DNA of 64,000 bases from Bacteroidota bacterium. Its GTDB lineage: Bacteria > Bacteroidota > Bacteroidia > Chitinophagales > Saprospiraceae. The DNA is taken from the NCBI GenBank assembly GCA_029561355.1, contig JAKQJD010000337.1:1-64000 (forward strand), read 5' to 3'. Below are positions 8,962 through 17,419 of this stretch, piece by piece. The stretch's first letter is position 1, and the number at the start of each line of letters is the position of its first letter. The notes under the pieces were generated by a model. That model searched no databases. It worked only from the letters and a program-made list of their open reading frames with translations, and was not told the origin of the DNA. The position numbers and the translations under genes were made by a program.

Positions 8962-9531
8962 TCAATATTCCATCGAAAGGGGAAGATCTGCTTGTTGTGC
9001 GAGCAGCGCGGTTGGTCTAAAATTGTGAATGGCCTGAAGCAATTCGTTCAGGTCGCTTCTGAATTCCATGAAATAATCTTCGTGCAGCAAGGCTGCCTTT
9101 TTCAGCAGCATAGCGGTGCGGCGCACTACATATGGCGCGAAAGTGTCGTTGCGCTTGTCGGAAAATGAGCGCAGCATCACGATGTGCCGCCGGAAGGCTT
9201 CAGACAATAAAAAAGTGGTAAGAATCACTTCGCCAGGCTTGTCTTTGGTGGCCTGCACGTGTTCGGTGATGCGGGCGTTCCAGAAACGCAGTTCGAGGAG
9301 GAGGAGCCCGGGCGTGATGTACTTGTCGCCCGTTTTCGGGAGTTTTTGCACGATTTGTTCCCGCAGTTCCTGGGCGCGTTCTTCACGGGTTTCGCCACCT
9401 TCCAGCAGTTCGAATATCAACCGGCGGATCAGTTTCTGATCCTTGAGCAGCAGGCGCAGCAGGAGTTTGTCTTTCTCCTTCACAGGCATACGAAGCACGG
9501 CCGCTTTTAACTGTTCGTCAAGTTTGCGCAT
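8962..9531 (-). CDS. Unrecognised cytoplasmic helical protein
   Basis: 189 residues from the ATG at 9531. An upstream in-frame extension runs through the inverted repeat at 9540-9643 and is not believable as protein. No signal peptide or membrane segment. The sequence is highly helical and charged: the N-terminus has MPVKEKDKLLLRLLLKDQKL, the middle has EERAQELREQIVQKLPKT, and the rest alternates Leu and charged residues. I do not recognise the family. It is a lone gene between pckA with its downstream repeat and the secreted protein at 7533. A cytoplasmic helical-bundle protein is all that can be said. Confidence 0.65.
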   Translation of the reverse strand: MRKLDEQLKAAVLRMPVKEKDKLLLRLLLKDQKLIRRLIFELLEGGETREERAQELREQIVQKLPKTGDKYITPGLLLLELRFWNARITEHVQATKDKPGEVILTTFLLSEAFRRHIVMLRSFSDKRNDTFAPYVVRRTAMLLKKAALLHEDYFMEFRSDLNELLQAIHNFRPTALLAQQADLPLSMEY

Positions 9532-9539
9532 TTTTTCGA

Positions 9540-9643
9540 GTGTTTGGTGTGTGGTGTTTCGTGTTTGGGGCGCTATGCCCGGACTGTAGTTGCCAATGAC
9601 CAGCCGCAAAATATCCAAAAACGAAACACCACACACCAAACAC
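9540..9643. repeat. Inverted repeat after pckA, GTGTTTGG class
   Basis: Arms 9540-9568 and 9615-9643 pair with one mismatch in 29. Words are GTGTTTGG/TGTGTGGTG, as at 3024-3130. It sits ten bases after the pckA stop and eight bases before the start of the next minus-strand gene. Confidence 0.85.
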
Positions 9644-9652
9644 CGGAAAAAA

Positions 9653-11269
9653 CTATTGTGTTTTCGGTCCGGCCGCTACGATTTCAGGTTTGGCCTGGTC
9701 TTCGTATTTTTTGAAATTATCAGCAAACTCCCTTGCCAGTTGCGCCGCTTTCGCATCGTACTGCTGCTTGTCCTGCCAGGTATCGCGCGGATTCAAAATA
9801 TGGTCCGGCACGTGCGGGCAGGTTTTGGGAATTTGCATACCAAAAACCGGGTGCTCATGGTATTCCACCTGATCCAGCGCGCCGCTGAGCGCGGCCGTGA
9901 TCATGGCGCGGGTGTAAGGAAGTTTCATCCGGTTCCCGGTACCATACGGCCCGCCGCTCCAGCCGGTGTTGATGAGCCAAACGGCCGATTTGCTTTTGCG
10001 CAGTTTTTTACCGAGCATATCCGCGTATTTCGCCGGGTGCAAGGGCAGGAAAGGCGCTCCAAAACAGGCAGAAAACACGGATTTCGGTTCTTTTATGCCC
10101 ACTTCCGTACCCGCTACACGTGCCGTATAGCCGCTGATAAAATAGTACATGGCCTGTTCCGGCGTAAGGCGCGAAATAGGCGGCAGTACGCCGTATGCGT
10201 CGCAGGTCAGGAAAAATATGTTTTTCGGATCGCCGGCTGCCCGGCTCGGGGTCACTGCATTGGCAATATGGTGGATCGGGTAGGAAACGCGCGTGTTTTC
10301 GGTAATACTGCGATCGGCATAATCCACGCGACGGGTGCCCTCTTCGAAAGTTACGTTTTCCAGAATAGCGCCGTGTCGGATAGCGCGGAAAATATCCGGT
10401 TCTTTTTCTTCGGTCAGATCGATGGTTTTGGCGTAGCAGCCGCCTTCGAAATTGAATACTTCATTGCTTGCCCAGGCATGTTCGTCGTCGCCGATGAGCG
10501 GGCGGTTGGGATCGGCACTGAGCGTTGTTTTTCCAGTGCCCGACAAACCGAAGAACAGGGCGATGTCGCCTTCCGGCCCCACATTGGCCGAGCAGTGCAT
10601 CGGCAATGCGTCGTTGGTACGGGTAGGCAATACGAAATTGATAACGGAAAAAATACCTTTTTTAATCTCACCGGTGTAACCCGTGCCGCCGATCAGCAAC
10701 TGGCGTTTTTTGACGTTGACGATGGCAAAATTGTGCTGGCGGGTGCCGTCTGCTTTCGGGTCGGCTTTAAAACCGGGCACACAGAGTACTGTCCAGCGCG
10801 GATCGAAATCCAGCAGTTCCTCCTGATCCGGGCGCAGAAACATATTGTTGGCAAATTGGTTGCTCCAGGGATATTCCGTGATGACGCGGAGACGCAACTG
10901 GTAATCCGGGTTGATGCTGGCATTGGCGCGCAGGTCGCGCACGTACACTTCCTTCTTCTTCAGGTACGCGCAGCATTTCCGCCAGAGTTTGTCAAAATTT
11001 TTGGCTTCGAAAGGGATATTGACTTTACCCCAGTGCACTTTCGAGGCCGTCATGCTGTCTTTCACGATGAAACGGTCGTCGGGAGAGCGGCCGGTAAATT
11101 CGCCGGTTTGAATCACCAGCGCACCGCTATCGGCCAGTTGGCCCATTCCTTTCCGGATCGAATGTTCGGTTAATTCTTCGGGAGTGAGGTTCCAGTACGC
11201 AGTTTTGTAGTTTTTGAGGCCTACGGATTCAAGGCGCGCCAATGGATTTTTCAGTCCAAGTTCCTGCAT
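9653..11269 (-). CDS. pckA: Phosphoenolpyruvate carboxykinase (ATP)
   Basis: 538 residues, the usual length of the ATP-dependent family. It carries the kinase 1a P-loop FGLSGTGKTTLSADP at about residue 240, the preceding MHCSANVGPEG segment, the GDDEHAW metal/adenine region, and the N-terminal QTGEFTGRSPDDRFIV. It converts oxaloacetate and ATP to PEP and CO2 in gluconeogenesis. Together with the pyruvate:ferredoxin oxidoreductase further on, it places a C3/C4 interconversion set in this window. It is transcribed alone, with a TATCTTTG box about 90 bases upstream and a long inverted repeat after the stop. Confidence 0.97.
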   Translation of the reverse strand: MQELGLKNPLARLESVGLKNYKTAYWNLTPEELTEHSIRKGMGQLADSGALVIQTGEFTGRSPDDRFIVKDSMTASKVHWGKVNIPFEAKNFDKLWRKCCAYLKKKEVYVRDLRANASINPDYQLRLRVITEYPWSNQFANNMFLRPDQEELLDFDPRWTVLCVPGFKADPKADGTRQHNFAIVNVKKRQLLIGGTGYTGEIKKGIFSVINFVLPTRTNDALPMHCSANVGPEGDIALFFGLSGTGKTTLSADPNRPLIGDDEHAWASNEVFNFEGGCYAKTIDLTEEKEPDIFRAIRHGAILENVTFEEGTRRVDYADRSITENTRVSYPIHHIANAVTPSRAAGDPKNIFFLTCDAYGVLPPISRLTPEQAMYYFISGYTARVAGTEVGIKEPKSVFSACFGAPFLPLHPAKYADMLGKKLRKSKSAVWLINTGWSGGPYGTGNRMKLPYTRAMITAALSGALDQVEYHEHPVFGMQIPKTCPHVPDHILNPRDTWQDKQQYDAKAAQLAREFADNFKKYEDQAKPEIVAAGPKTQ

Positions 11270-11358
11270 AAATTGAGTTTTAGAATTTGGTTAGGCAAAA
11301 TGAATGAACGGGCGCATCACGCAAGAGGTAAGTGTGGTGGTGGCGTGGAATGCGGCGG

Positions 11359-11366
11359 CAAAGATA
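11359..11366 (-). promoter_or_regulatory. -7 promoter box of pckA
   Basis: Minus-strand TATCTTTG. The predicted transcription start near 11352 gives a leader of about 83 nt. Upstream, at 11367-11405, the plus strand is a run of GTTGAGA-like words that merges into the repeat at 11406; no TTTG box is seen. Confidence 0.5.
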
Positions 11367-11405
11367 GGAGGTTGTTGAGAATGTTGAGGGTTGAGATTGT
11401 TGAGA

Positions 11406-11525
11406 GGTTTATAGGTTTATAGGTTTATTTTCTGCCACTCGAAAAAGAAGAGTTCATTCATTTTTCGAGTGGCAGAAAATAAACCTATAAACCTATAAAC
11501 CTATAAACCTATAAACCTATAAACC
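11406..11525. repeat. Long inverted repeat overlapping the globin 3' end, GGTTTATA class
   Basis: Arms 11406-11446 and 11461-11501 are a perfect 41-bp inverted repeat with a 14-nt loop. The inner 20 bp is a unique stem and the outer part is GGTTTATA units: about three on the left and six on the right, since three further units run on to 11525. The TAG stop of the globin gene (11517-11519) lies inside the right-hand units, so the repeat supplies the last codons of that gene. Confidence 0.9.
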
Positions 11526-11912
11526 TTTTGCAGCAAACGGCCCGTCAAACTTCGGTTTCCAGGTTTCCGAAATAGCGAAAGCCCGGAATTTGGCCTGATC
11601 GGCTGTCGGACCTTCAAAAAGTTCGTCGACGGTCGATTGAAAAAGTTGGAGCCAGCGGTCGAAATCTGCCGCTTTCAGCGGATGCCGGGCGTGCAGGTCG
11701 AAGTGTTTCTGGATCGGGTTGCCTTGATAGCCACCGGAAATATCGAGTAGCAAGAATTCCCAGAACGCATACATCACAGGCAGGTGGTGTGCCCAGTCGA
11801 CCTGTGCGATATCATTAAAAATATATCCAATAACCTCGTCGGCGCGTACTTTCTGGTAAAAAAGGTCGATAAGCGTCCGGATATCGGCAGCATTTGTGAT
11901 GTCGTGTTTCAT
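11517..11912 (-). CDS. Group III truncated haemoglobin
   Basis: 131 residues, typical of the 2-on-2 globins. Features of group III are the N-terminal DIRTLIDLFYQKVRADEVIGYIF helix, the VDWAHHLPVMYAFWEFLL block, the proximal-His region HFDLHARHPL, and FDRWLQLFQSTVDELF. It binds haem and probably O2 or NO; roles in peroxide or NO chemistry are suggested in Campylobacter relatives. The last residues (KGL and the stop) are encoded by GGTTTATA repeat units, so the natural C-terminus appears to have been overwritten. It lies 10 bases downstream of the YgjP-like gene and is probably in one transcript with it. Confidence 0.92.
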   Translation of the reverse strand: MKHDITNAADIRTLIDLFYQKVRADEVIGYIFNDIAQVDWAHHLPVMYAFWEFLLLDISGGYQGNPIQKHFDLHARHPLKAADFDRWLQLFQSTVDELFEGPTADQAKFRAFAISETWKPKFDGPFAAKGL

Positions 11913-11922
11913 ATGGGGCGTT

Positions 11923-12654
11923 TTAAAAATCGCAGAGGTGCCGGTTTTTTTTCAGCCAGCGTTCTTTCAGTTTGTAATCGGGCATGTGTTGCGACACCAG
12001 CGCCCAGAAGCGGTCGGAGTGATTGAGTTCGACCAGGTGCGCGAGCTCGTGCAAAATAACGTAGTCCTGCACATCAGGTGGTGCAAACAGCAGGCGCGTG
12101 GACAGGTTGACGTTGTTTTTTGCCGAACAGCTGCCCCAGTTGCTGTGGTTGTATTTCAGGTTGACGCTTTGTACCGGCTGCCGGAACGTGCGGTCGTTCA
12201 TATCCAGCACCCGGCGGTGAATTTCCGGGTAAAAATCGCCCGCTACCACCCGGCTCATGAGCGACTTGATGGCTTTCATGCGTTGCAGTGCATTGGCCCG
12301 GTCGCTGATTTGAAGGGAAATTATGTTTCCGTTGAGTTTGGCGGTGTGCGTGCCGCGCGTTTCGATGTTTACCTGCAAGGTATAGCGCCGGCCGCCGACT
12401 TCCAGTACGTCGCCGGTACGGTATACTTTTTCTGTGTAGGCATCTTTTAACGCGGGTTTTTCCTCGAAAACCTTGCACACCCACACCTCCAGCGCGCTCA
12501 ATTGCTGGCGAATGGCATCTGCCGTCACGCCGGTGGGCAAACGCAGGGTCACTCGCCTGCCGGTCATGCCGAACCGGGTGTCGCGCCTGCGTTCGAGGGT
12601 TATGTCGACGGGAAGTTCGAGGCCGTGGGGGTGTATGGTAGCGCGATACTTCAT
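11923..12654 (-). CDS. YgjP/DUF45-type metal-dependent hydrolase
   Basis: 243 residues. The metal-binding HELAHL (His202, Glu203, His206) and a third ligand in LNHSDRFW fit the DUF45/YgjP family, as do NWGSCSAKNNVNLSTRLLFAP and the DYVILHELAH lead. The N-terminal RRDTRFGMTGRRVTLRLP is the usual beta-strand region. Members resemble the WLM/SprT zinc proteases, and the E. coli homologue has been reported as a nucleotide pyrophosphatase; the activity here is not settled. It heads a two-gene unit with the globin. Confidence 0.88.
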   Translation of the reverse strand: MKYRATIHPHGLELPVDITLERRRDTRFGMTGRRVTLRLPTGVTADAIRQQLSALEVWVCKVFEEKPALKDAYTEKVYRTGDVLEVGGRRYTLQVNIETRGTHTAKLNGNIISLQISDRANALQRMKAIKSLMSRVVAGDFYPEIHRRVLDMNDRTFRQPVQSVNLKYNHSNWGSCSAKNNVNLSTRLLFAPPDVQDYVILHELAHLVELNHSDRFWALVSQHMPDYKLKERWLKKNRHLCDF

Positions 12655-12663
12655 CTTTAGAAA

Positions 12664-12799
12664 GTGAGAAAAGTGAGAGGGGTGAGAGGGTGAGAGCCGA
12701 CTTCGATTCCGCCGCTTCGCTCTATTCTTCTCAATTCAGGTGCGAAGCGGCGGAATCGAAGTCGGCTCTCACTTCTCTCACCCCTCTCACCCTCTCACC
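12664..12799. repeat. Long inverted repeat after serC, GTGAGAGG class
   Basis: Core arms 12691-12720 and 12742-12771 are a perfect 30-bp GC-rich stem. Outside them lie GTGAGAGG/GTGAGAGGG words (12664-12690) and their complements (12772-12799). The right edge is within eight bases of the serC stop. A single arm of the same word class occurs at 39874-39907. Confidence 0.9.
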
Positions 12800-12806
12800 C
12801 TCTGTT

Positions 12807-13883
12807 TTAGCCTTTGCGTTTTGCAAAATCCTGCATCAGATCCGCAAGCGCCTGAACGCTGGATTTGGGCATGGCATTGTAAATACTGGCGCGGAAACCG
12901 CCGACCGAGCGGTGGCCTTTCAGGCCGACCATACCGTTGGCTTCGGTTTCTTTCAGGAATTCCTTTTCCAGTGCCGCGTATTTTTCTTCCATGACAAAGC
13001 AGACGTTCATCAGCGAGCGGTCTTCCACAGCCGTGGTTCCTTTAAACAGCGGGTTACGGTCGATTTCCTGGTACAATACGGCGCCTTTCGTTTTGTTGCG
13101 GCGCTGCATACCTTTCAGTCCGCCGTTCTTTTTGATCCAGCGCAGGGTGAGCATACTGACGTAGATCGGGAAAACGGGCGGCGTGTTGTACAGGGAGTTT
13201 TCTGCTACAAAAGTCCGGTAGTCGAGCATAGATGGCAGGTAGCGCTGAACGCTGCCCAGCATGTCTTCACGCACGATCACCACCGTGGTGCCGGCAGGGC
13301 CCAGGTTTTTCTGCGCGCCGGCGTAAATCAGGCCGAACTGCGTCGGATCGAACGGGCGGCTGAGAAAATCGGACGACATATCGCAAACCAGCGGCACCGG
13401 CGATTTTGGGAACTTGTGCAGTTGCGTTCCAAAAATGGTGTTGTTGCTCGTCAGGTGAAGGTACTTGGCGGTTTTCGGGATCTTGTATCCTTTCGGGATA
13501 AAGGAGTAGTTCTTTTCTTTGGAAGAAGCGAGTACTTCTACGTTGCCGAAACCCTTGGCTTCCTTGATGGCTTTATTGGCCCAGGTGCCCGTGTCGACAT
13601 AAGCGGCCGTTTCATCGGAATTGAGGAGGTTCATGGGCGCCATAAAGAACTGCGTGCTGGCGCCGCCGGAAAGCCATAAAACCTGGTAACCGTCGGGCAA
13701 ACCGATGATTTCTTTCATCAGCGCATTGGCTTCTTCGATAATGGCCGTGAATTCGGGGCCGCGGTGCGAGAGTTCGAGCAGGCTCAATCCCATTCCTTCA
13801 TAGTTGACGGCGGCTTTGCCTGCTTCTTTCAAAACCGAAGCGGGCAAAATGGCCGGTCCGGCAGAAAAATTGTGTTTTTTCAT
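12807..13883 (-). CDS. serC: Phosphoserine aminotransferase
   Basis: 358 residues, full length for the class V aminotransferase SerC. It has KHNFSAGPAILP at the start, LWLSGGASTQFF for cofactor phosphate binding, the PLP lysine in YAGAQKNLGPAG, NTPPVFPIY and the C-terminal HRSVGGFRASIYNAMP. It makes phosphoserine from 3-phosphohydroxypyruvate for serine, and may also serve pyridoxine synthesis. No serA or serB lies nearby, so the pathway is dispersed. The gene is bounded on both sides by long inverted repeats. Confidence 0.97.
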   Translation of the reverse strand: MKKHNFSAGPAILPASVLKEAGKAAVNYEGMGLSLLELSHRGPEFTAIIEEANALMKEIIGLPDGYQVLWLSGGASTQFFMAPMNLLNSDETAAYVDTGTWANKAIKEAKGFGNVEVLASSKEKNYSFIPKGYKIPKTAKYLHLTSNNTIFGTQLHKFPKSPVPLVCDMSSDFLSRPFDPTQFGLIYAGAQKNLGPAGTTVVIVREDMLGSVQRYLPSMLDYRTFVAENSLYNTPPVFPIYVSMLTLRWIKKNGGLKGMQRRNKTKGAVLYQEIDRNPLFKGTTAVEDRSLMNVCFVMEEKYAALEKEFLKETEANGMVGLKGHRSVGGFRASIYNAMPKSSVQALADLMQDFAKRKG

Positions 13884-13915
13884 TAATGACTATTTATGTG
13901 TAATGCGGGTAGTTA

Positions 13916-14020
13916 GTGTTTGGGGTGTGGTGTTTGGTGTTTGGGGGTGCTTTGCCCTTGGATTAAATTCTGCCCAAGAGCAAAGTACCCCCCAAACACC
14001 AAACACCACACCCGAAACAC
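13916..14020. repeat. Inverted repeat after the polyprenyl synthase, GTGTTTGG class
   Basis: Arms of about 39-40 bp (13916-13954 and 13981-14020) pair with two mismatches and one indel. The words match those at 3024-3130. The right edge is five bases from the stop codon at 14026. Confidence 0.85.
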
Positions 14021-14025
14021 CAACA

Positions 14026-15003
14026 TCAGCTTTCGCGTTCCAATAAGTTTTCGATCATTTTTTTCAGCAGTTCTTTCCGGGTCTGTTTCGCCTGTACGGC
14101 TTCGAGGTGCAGGAAGGCTTCTTCCTGGTATTTTTTCTTTTCGAACGCGATCAGTTCCGGAATGTTGTTGCGGTCGAAAATGGCGCGCACGGCTTCTATT
14201 TTTTGTTCCGGATTTTCGGATCCGGTTTGCATCCATGCCTGCAACGCTTTTGAATCTGCATCGGAAGCAGTTTCCAGCGTTTTCAAAACGAGTAGTGTTT
14301 TTTTGTTTTGTAAAATATCGCCGCCTACTTGTTTGCCGAACTTTTCCGGGTCGCCGTAGGTATCCAGCAGGTCGTCCTGAATCTGAAAAGCGATGCCCGC
14401 CAGCCGGCCGAAATGATACAGGTGTTCGGCGTCGGCATCGGGCGCTTCGGCGCAAATAGCGCCCATTTTCAAAGCGCCGCCCACCAGTACAGCTGTTTTC
14501 AACTCGATCATCCGGATATATTCGGGAATGCCGACGTTGGAGCGGGTTTCAAAATTTACATCCATTTGCTGGCCTTCACACACTTCCGTGGCCACGCGGT
14601 TGAACGTTTCCAGCAGCGGCAGTACAGTGTTCGGCCGGCCTGCCGCGGTTAGCGACTGATAAGCACGGATCAGCATGACGTCGCCGCTGAGAATGGCCGT
14701 CGTCGTATTCCAGCGCGTATGCACGGTCGGTTGTCCACGGCGGAGCGGAGCGGCATCCATGATGTCGTCGTGCATCAGGGTAAAGTTGTGAAACAGTTCC
14801 ACCGCCCAGGCTGCCGTGAGTGCCTGTTCGACATCGTCGCGAAAAACTTCATAACCCATCAGCAACAGTGCCGGACGCAGGCGTTTGCCGCCCAGCGTAA
14901 GCATATAGTCGCACGGTTCGTATAATTCGGAGGGCGTTTGGGGGAATGGATGACTTTCAGCGTATCCCTGAATAAGCTCCAGAAGACTGGGTAAAGTGTG
15001 CAT
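14026..15003 (-). CDS. Polyprenyl diphosphate synthase (GGPP/FPP synthase-like)
   Basis: 325 residues from the ATG at 15003. A longer frame to 15087 is rejected because a TACCTTTG promoter box sits at 15021-15028. Both aspartate-rich motifs are present: the first in MHDDIMDAAPLRRGQPT and the second in IQDDLLDTYGD. The GGKRLRPAL start and the lysine-rich QVGGDILQNKKT also fit. It condenses IPP onto allylic diphosphates; chain length cannot be read with confidence. It is divergent from the type IX secreted protein at 15086. Confidence 0.93.
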   Translation of the reverse strand: MHTLPSLLELIQGYAESHPFPQTPSELYEPCDYMLTLGGKRLRPALLLMGYEVFRDDVEQALTAAWAVELFHNFTLMHDDIMDAAPLRRGQPTVHTRWNTTTAILSGDVMLIRAYQSLTAAGRPNTVLPLLETFNRVATEVCEGQQMDVNFETRSNVGIPEYIRMIELKTAVLVGGALKMGAICAEAPDADAEHLYHFGRLAGIAFQIQDDLLDTYGDPEKFGKQVGGDILQNKKTLLVLKTLETASDADSKALQAWMQTGSENPEQKIEAVRAIFDRNNIPELIAFEKKKYQEEAFLHLEAVQAKQTRKELLKKMIENLLERES

Positions 15004-15020
15004 TTTTTTACAATTGGCAA

Positions 15021-15028
15021 CAAAGGTA
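15021..15028 (-). promoter_or_regulatory. -7 promoter box deciding the polyprenyl synthase start
   Basis: Minus-strand TACCTTTG matches TAnnTTTG. A start of transcription near 15014 leaves about ten leader bases before the ATG at 15003, which rules out the longer open frame. Confidence 0.6.
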
Positions 15029-15085
15029 AAACGATCACGCCCAGAAACCCTCGAAAAAGAATACTTTAGAGGCCTCAAATGAATC

Positions 15086-17419
15086 ATGACCAGATCCCAT
15101 CTTTCTATTTTCCTTGGTATTTTTTCCGGGTGCAGCCCGGAATGGCGCTTATCGTACCGCCTGTTGGTTCTGATTTTCCCAGCCTTTTTATCGCATTCCC
15201 ATATAATCGCGCAGGCTTTTCAGAAACTGTACACCAATCCTGCGGGCACGTTTTTTATTGCGCATGACCTGTGTTCGGACGGTGCAACGGGTAATTTCAT
15301 TACCGGCACAGTACAGGGCGAAGATCCGCAGGTGTTCGTACTGCAAACCAATCCGGCCGGCGAACTGCTCTGGAGTAAAACGTTTACCGCCCAGGATCCG
15401 AATTTTTACCTTTCCACCGGAAATTGTATTCGAAAAACATCCGACAATGGCCTCATCATGAGTGCCGTTAAAGAGCAGAACACCAACGAAACCGCCGGCG
15501 TTCTGCTGAAAACTACGCTCGACGGTACGTTGATCTGGGCAAAATACGCTTCCTGCCTCTGGCGCAACAGCGAAGTATGCGCCGACGCCGGAAACGTCTA
15601 TTACTCCGCCCAGGGCAAAGGAATCCGGAAGGTCTTTCTCGGAAAAATAAGCAATACCGGGCAGGTGCTTTGGGAACAATGGCTGGAAGCGGGAGACATG
15701 GATTTTTACAACGTAGAATCGCTCGTGACCTGCGCGAACGGCGATGTCGTACTGGCGATGAACGTATCCAAAATTCTGGGCGGCACTTTGATAGGTCCTG
15801 TGCAAACCATCCTGATCCGCGTGGATGCCGGCGGAGCGGTGGTAAAAACCGCCCTTTTCCCGATCGTTCACATGACTGCTCTCGTTCCGCTTTCCGATGG
15901 CCGGATTGCTTTCCGATGCAGCGCCAGCGACATCACCTGGACGGGCATGGGCATCATGGATGCGCAATTCAACTGGCAATGGTTTAAAACGGCCTGGTTC
16001 GGAAGCAAACCACTTTTACCGTACATTATCGGACAGGAACTGGCCGTTTCCGGCGACGAAACGCGTCTATCCGGCATTTTTTATACGGTCGGCGGAGAAA
16101 AAATTGTACTGTCGCTGGATCTGAACGGGCAGTTAGTTCAGGAGGCGGCGTATTTTTCAGGGCCTTTCGCCCAACTGGCTACCGGTATGGCTGAAACAGG
16201 ATATCTACGTGTTTCAGGAATCACTTCCAGCGCGTTCGCCCTTACCGCTTCCCAGGCCGACGGCTCGGCTTACGACGACTGTTATTTTCCACCTTCCTGC
16301 GGAATACAACTGCGCGACACGATTTGGAATGCGCAACCCGTCACCTGGCAAAGCGCTCCTGCCAACTGCCTCCAGACGGAACAAGCCATCAGCACAGATT
16401 TGAATGTGCAGTTGTCGGATTTTTGTATGGACCAGGGCGATACAGGTGCGGGGTTTCTGATGAGCGATACGGTGATTTGTGCCGGCGAAACCATTGATTT
16501 TCAACGAAATGCCGGCATTTCTTTACCTGCCTTCGGCACCTCGGAATGGACTTTTCAGGGAGCGGTCCCGCTCCGCGCCAGCGAGGGCACGGTTGAAAAC
16601 GTTCATTTTAATCAACCCGGTTCTTTTGCGGTGCAGCATATTTTCACCGTAGCGGGTTGCCGCGATACGGCTTTTGCCACTGTTACGGTATTTACGCCGC
16701 CTGTGGTGTCACTGGGCGCCGATACAACAGTTTGTCCGGGGGAGCCCTTACTGCTTTCCGTCGATTCGCTTCCCGGCGCCAACTACGTTTGGAGCAACGG
16801 CGATACCGGCCCGGCAACGGTCGTTTCGAGTCAGGGTTCGTATGCTGTCACTGTAACGCCAAGCGGAGGTTGCGCAGCCACAGATGTTATCCAGGTTACA
16901 TTTTTGAGTGCTGCCGATATTTCGCTCGGACCCGATACGCTGATTTGCCCCGATGTTTCCATCCATCTTTCCGTTCCGGCAAATATGGCCGCTTATTCAC
17001 TCCGATGGAGTACGGGCGACACCGGTCCGGAAATAGACATTAACGCGCCGGGGCTTTACATCCTGCAAATGGACGCCGGAAACTGTGATTTTTCCGACTC
17101 CATCATCGTATACGCCGCCGATTGCAGCGAATGCCGGGTATATGCGGCCAATGTATTTGCACCCGAAAACGCTTCAGTCGGCAACCTTTTCCGGCTGTCA
17201 CCCGGATGCCCGGTGCTGACAGGTTTCTGGCGCATTTATGACCGCTGGGGAGCACTTTTATTTGAAAGTCACGACTTCAGCCAGGGCTGGGACGGCCGCC
17301 TGAACGGAAAAGCGCTTCCACCTGGGGTATATTTGTACGACGCGCAAATGCAACTTGCCCCGCTGCAACGGCCGGTGGAATGGCGGCGCGTGAGCGGGGC
17401 TGTTACTTTGGTCAAATAA
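15086..17419 (+). CDS. Type IX secreted protein with type B (gliding) C-terminal domain, paralogue 1
   Basis: 777 residues. A hydrophobic N-terminal segment (about 25-43, ending HIIAQ) acts as signal peptide. The first 400 residues are a repetitive beta-propeller-like region with DLCSDGATGNFITGTVQ and repeats of the form GNxxLxWxK. From about 470 come PKD/SprB-like modules marked by SLGADTTVCPGEPL and SLGPDTLICPDVSI, each ending in a WSxGDTGP motif. The C-terminal 95 residues (VYAANVFAPENAS, WRIYDRWGALLFES, WDGRLNGKALPPGVYLY) form the type B sorting domain, so SprA and its partners should export it and tether it to the surface. It is a clear paralogue of the protein at 22926. Its stop overlaps the nifJ stop by eight bases. 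Confidence 0.9.
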   Translation: MTRSHLSIFLGIFSGCSPEWRLSYRLLVLIFPAFLSHSHIIAQAFQKLYTNPAGTFFIAHDLCSDGATGNFITGTVQGEDPQVFVLQTNPAGELLWSKTFTAQDPNFYLSTGNCIRKTSDNGLIMSAVKEQNTNETAGVLLKTTLDGTLIWAKYASCLWRNSEVCADAGNVYYSAQGKGIRKVFLGKISNTGQVLWEQWLEAGDMDFYNVESLVTCANGDVVLAMNVSKILGGTLIGPVQTILIRVDAGGAVVKTALFPIVHMTALVPLSDGRIAFRCSASDITWTGMGIMDAQFNWQWFKTAWFGSKPLLPYIIGQELAVSGDETRLSGIFYTVGGEKIVLSLDLNGQLVQEAAYFSGPFAQLATGMAETGYLRVSGITSSAFALTASQADGSAYDDCYFPPSCGIQLRDTIWNAQPVTWQSAPANCLQTEQAISTDLNVQLSDFCMDQGDTGAGFLMSDTVICAGETIDFQRNAGISLPAFGTSEWTFQGAVPLRASEGTVENVHFNQPGSFAVQHIFTVAGCRDTAFATVTVFTPPVVSLGADTTVCPGEPLLLSVDSLPGANYVWSNGDTGPATVVSSQGSYAVTVTPSGGCAATDVIQVTFLSAADISLGPDTLICPDVSIHLSVPANMAAYSLRWSTGDTGPEIDINAPGLYILQMDAGNCDFSDSIIVYAADCSECRVYAANVFAPENASVGNLFRLSPGCPVLTGFWRIYDRWGALLFESHDFSQGWDGRLNGKALPPGVYLYDAQMQLAPLQRPVEWRRVSGAVTLVK

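Noticed and set aside
9590-11173. 527-codon plus-strand frame opposite pckA
   Set aside because: Shadow frame; pckA on the other strand has intact P-loop and full family length.
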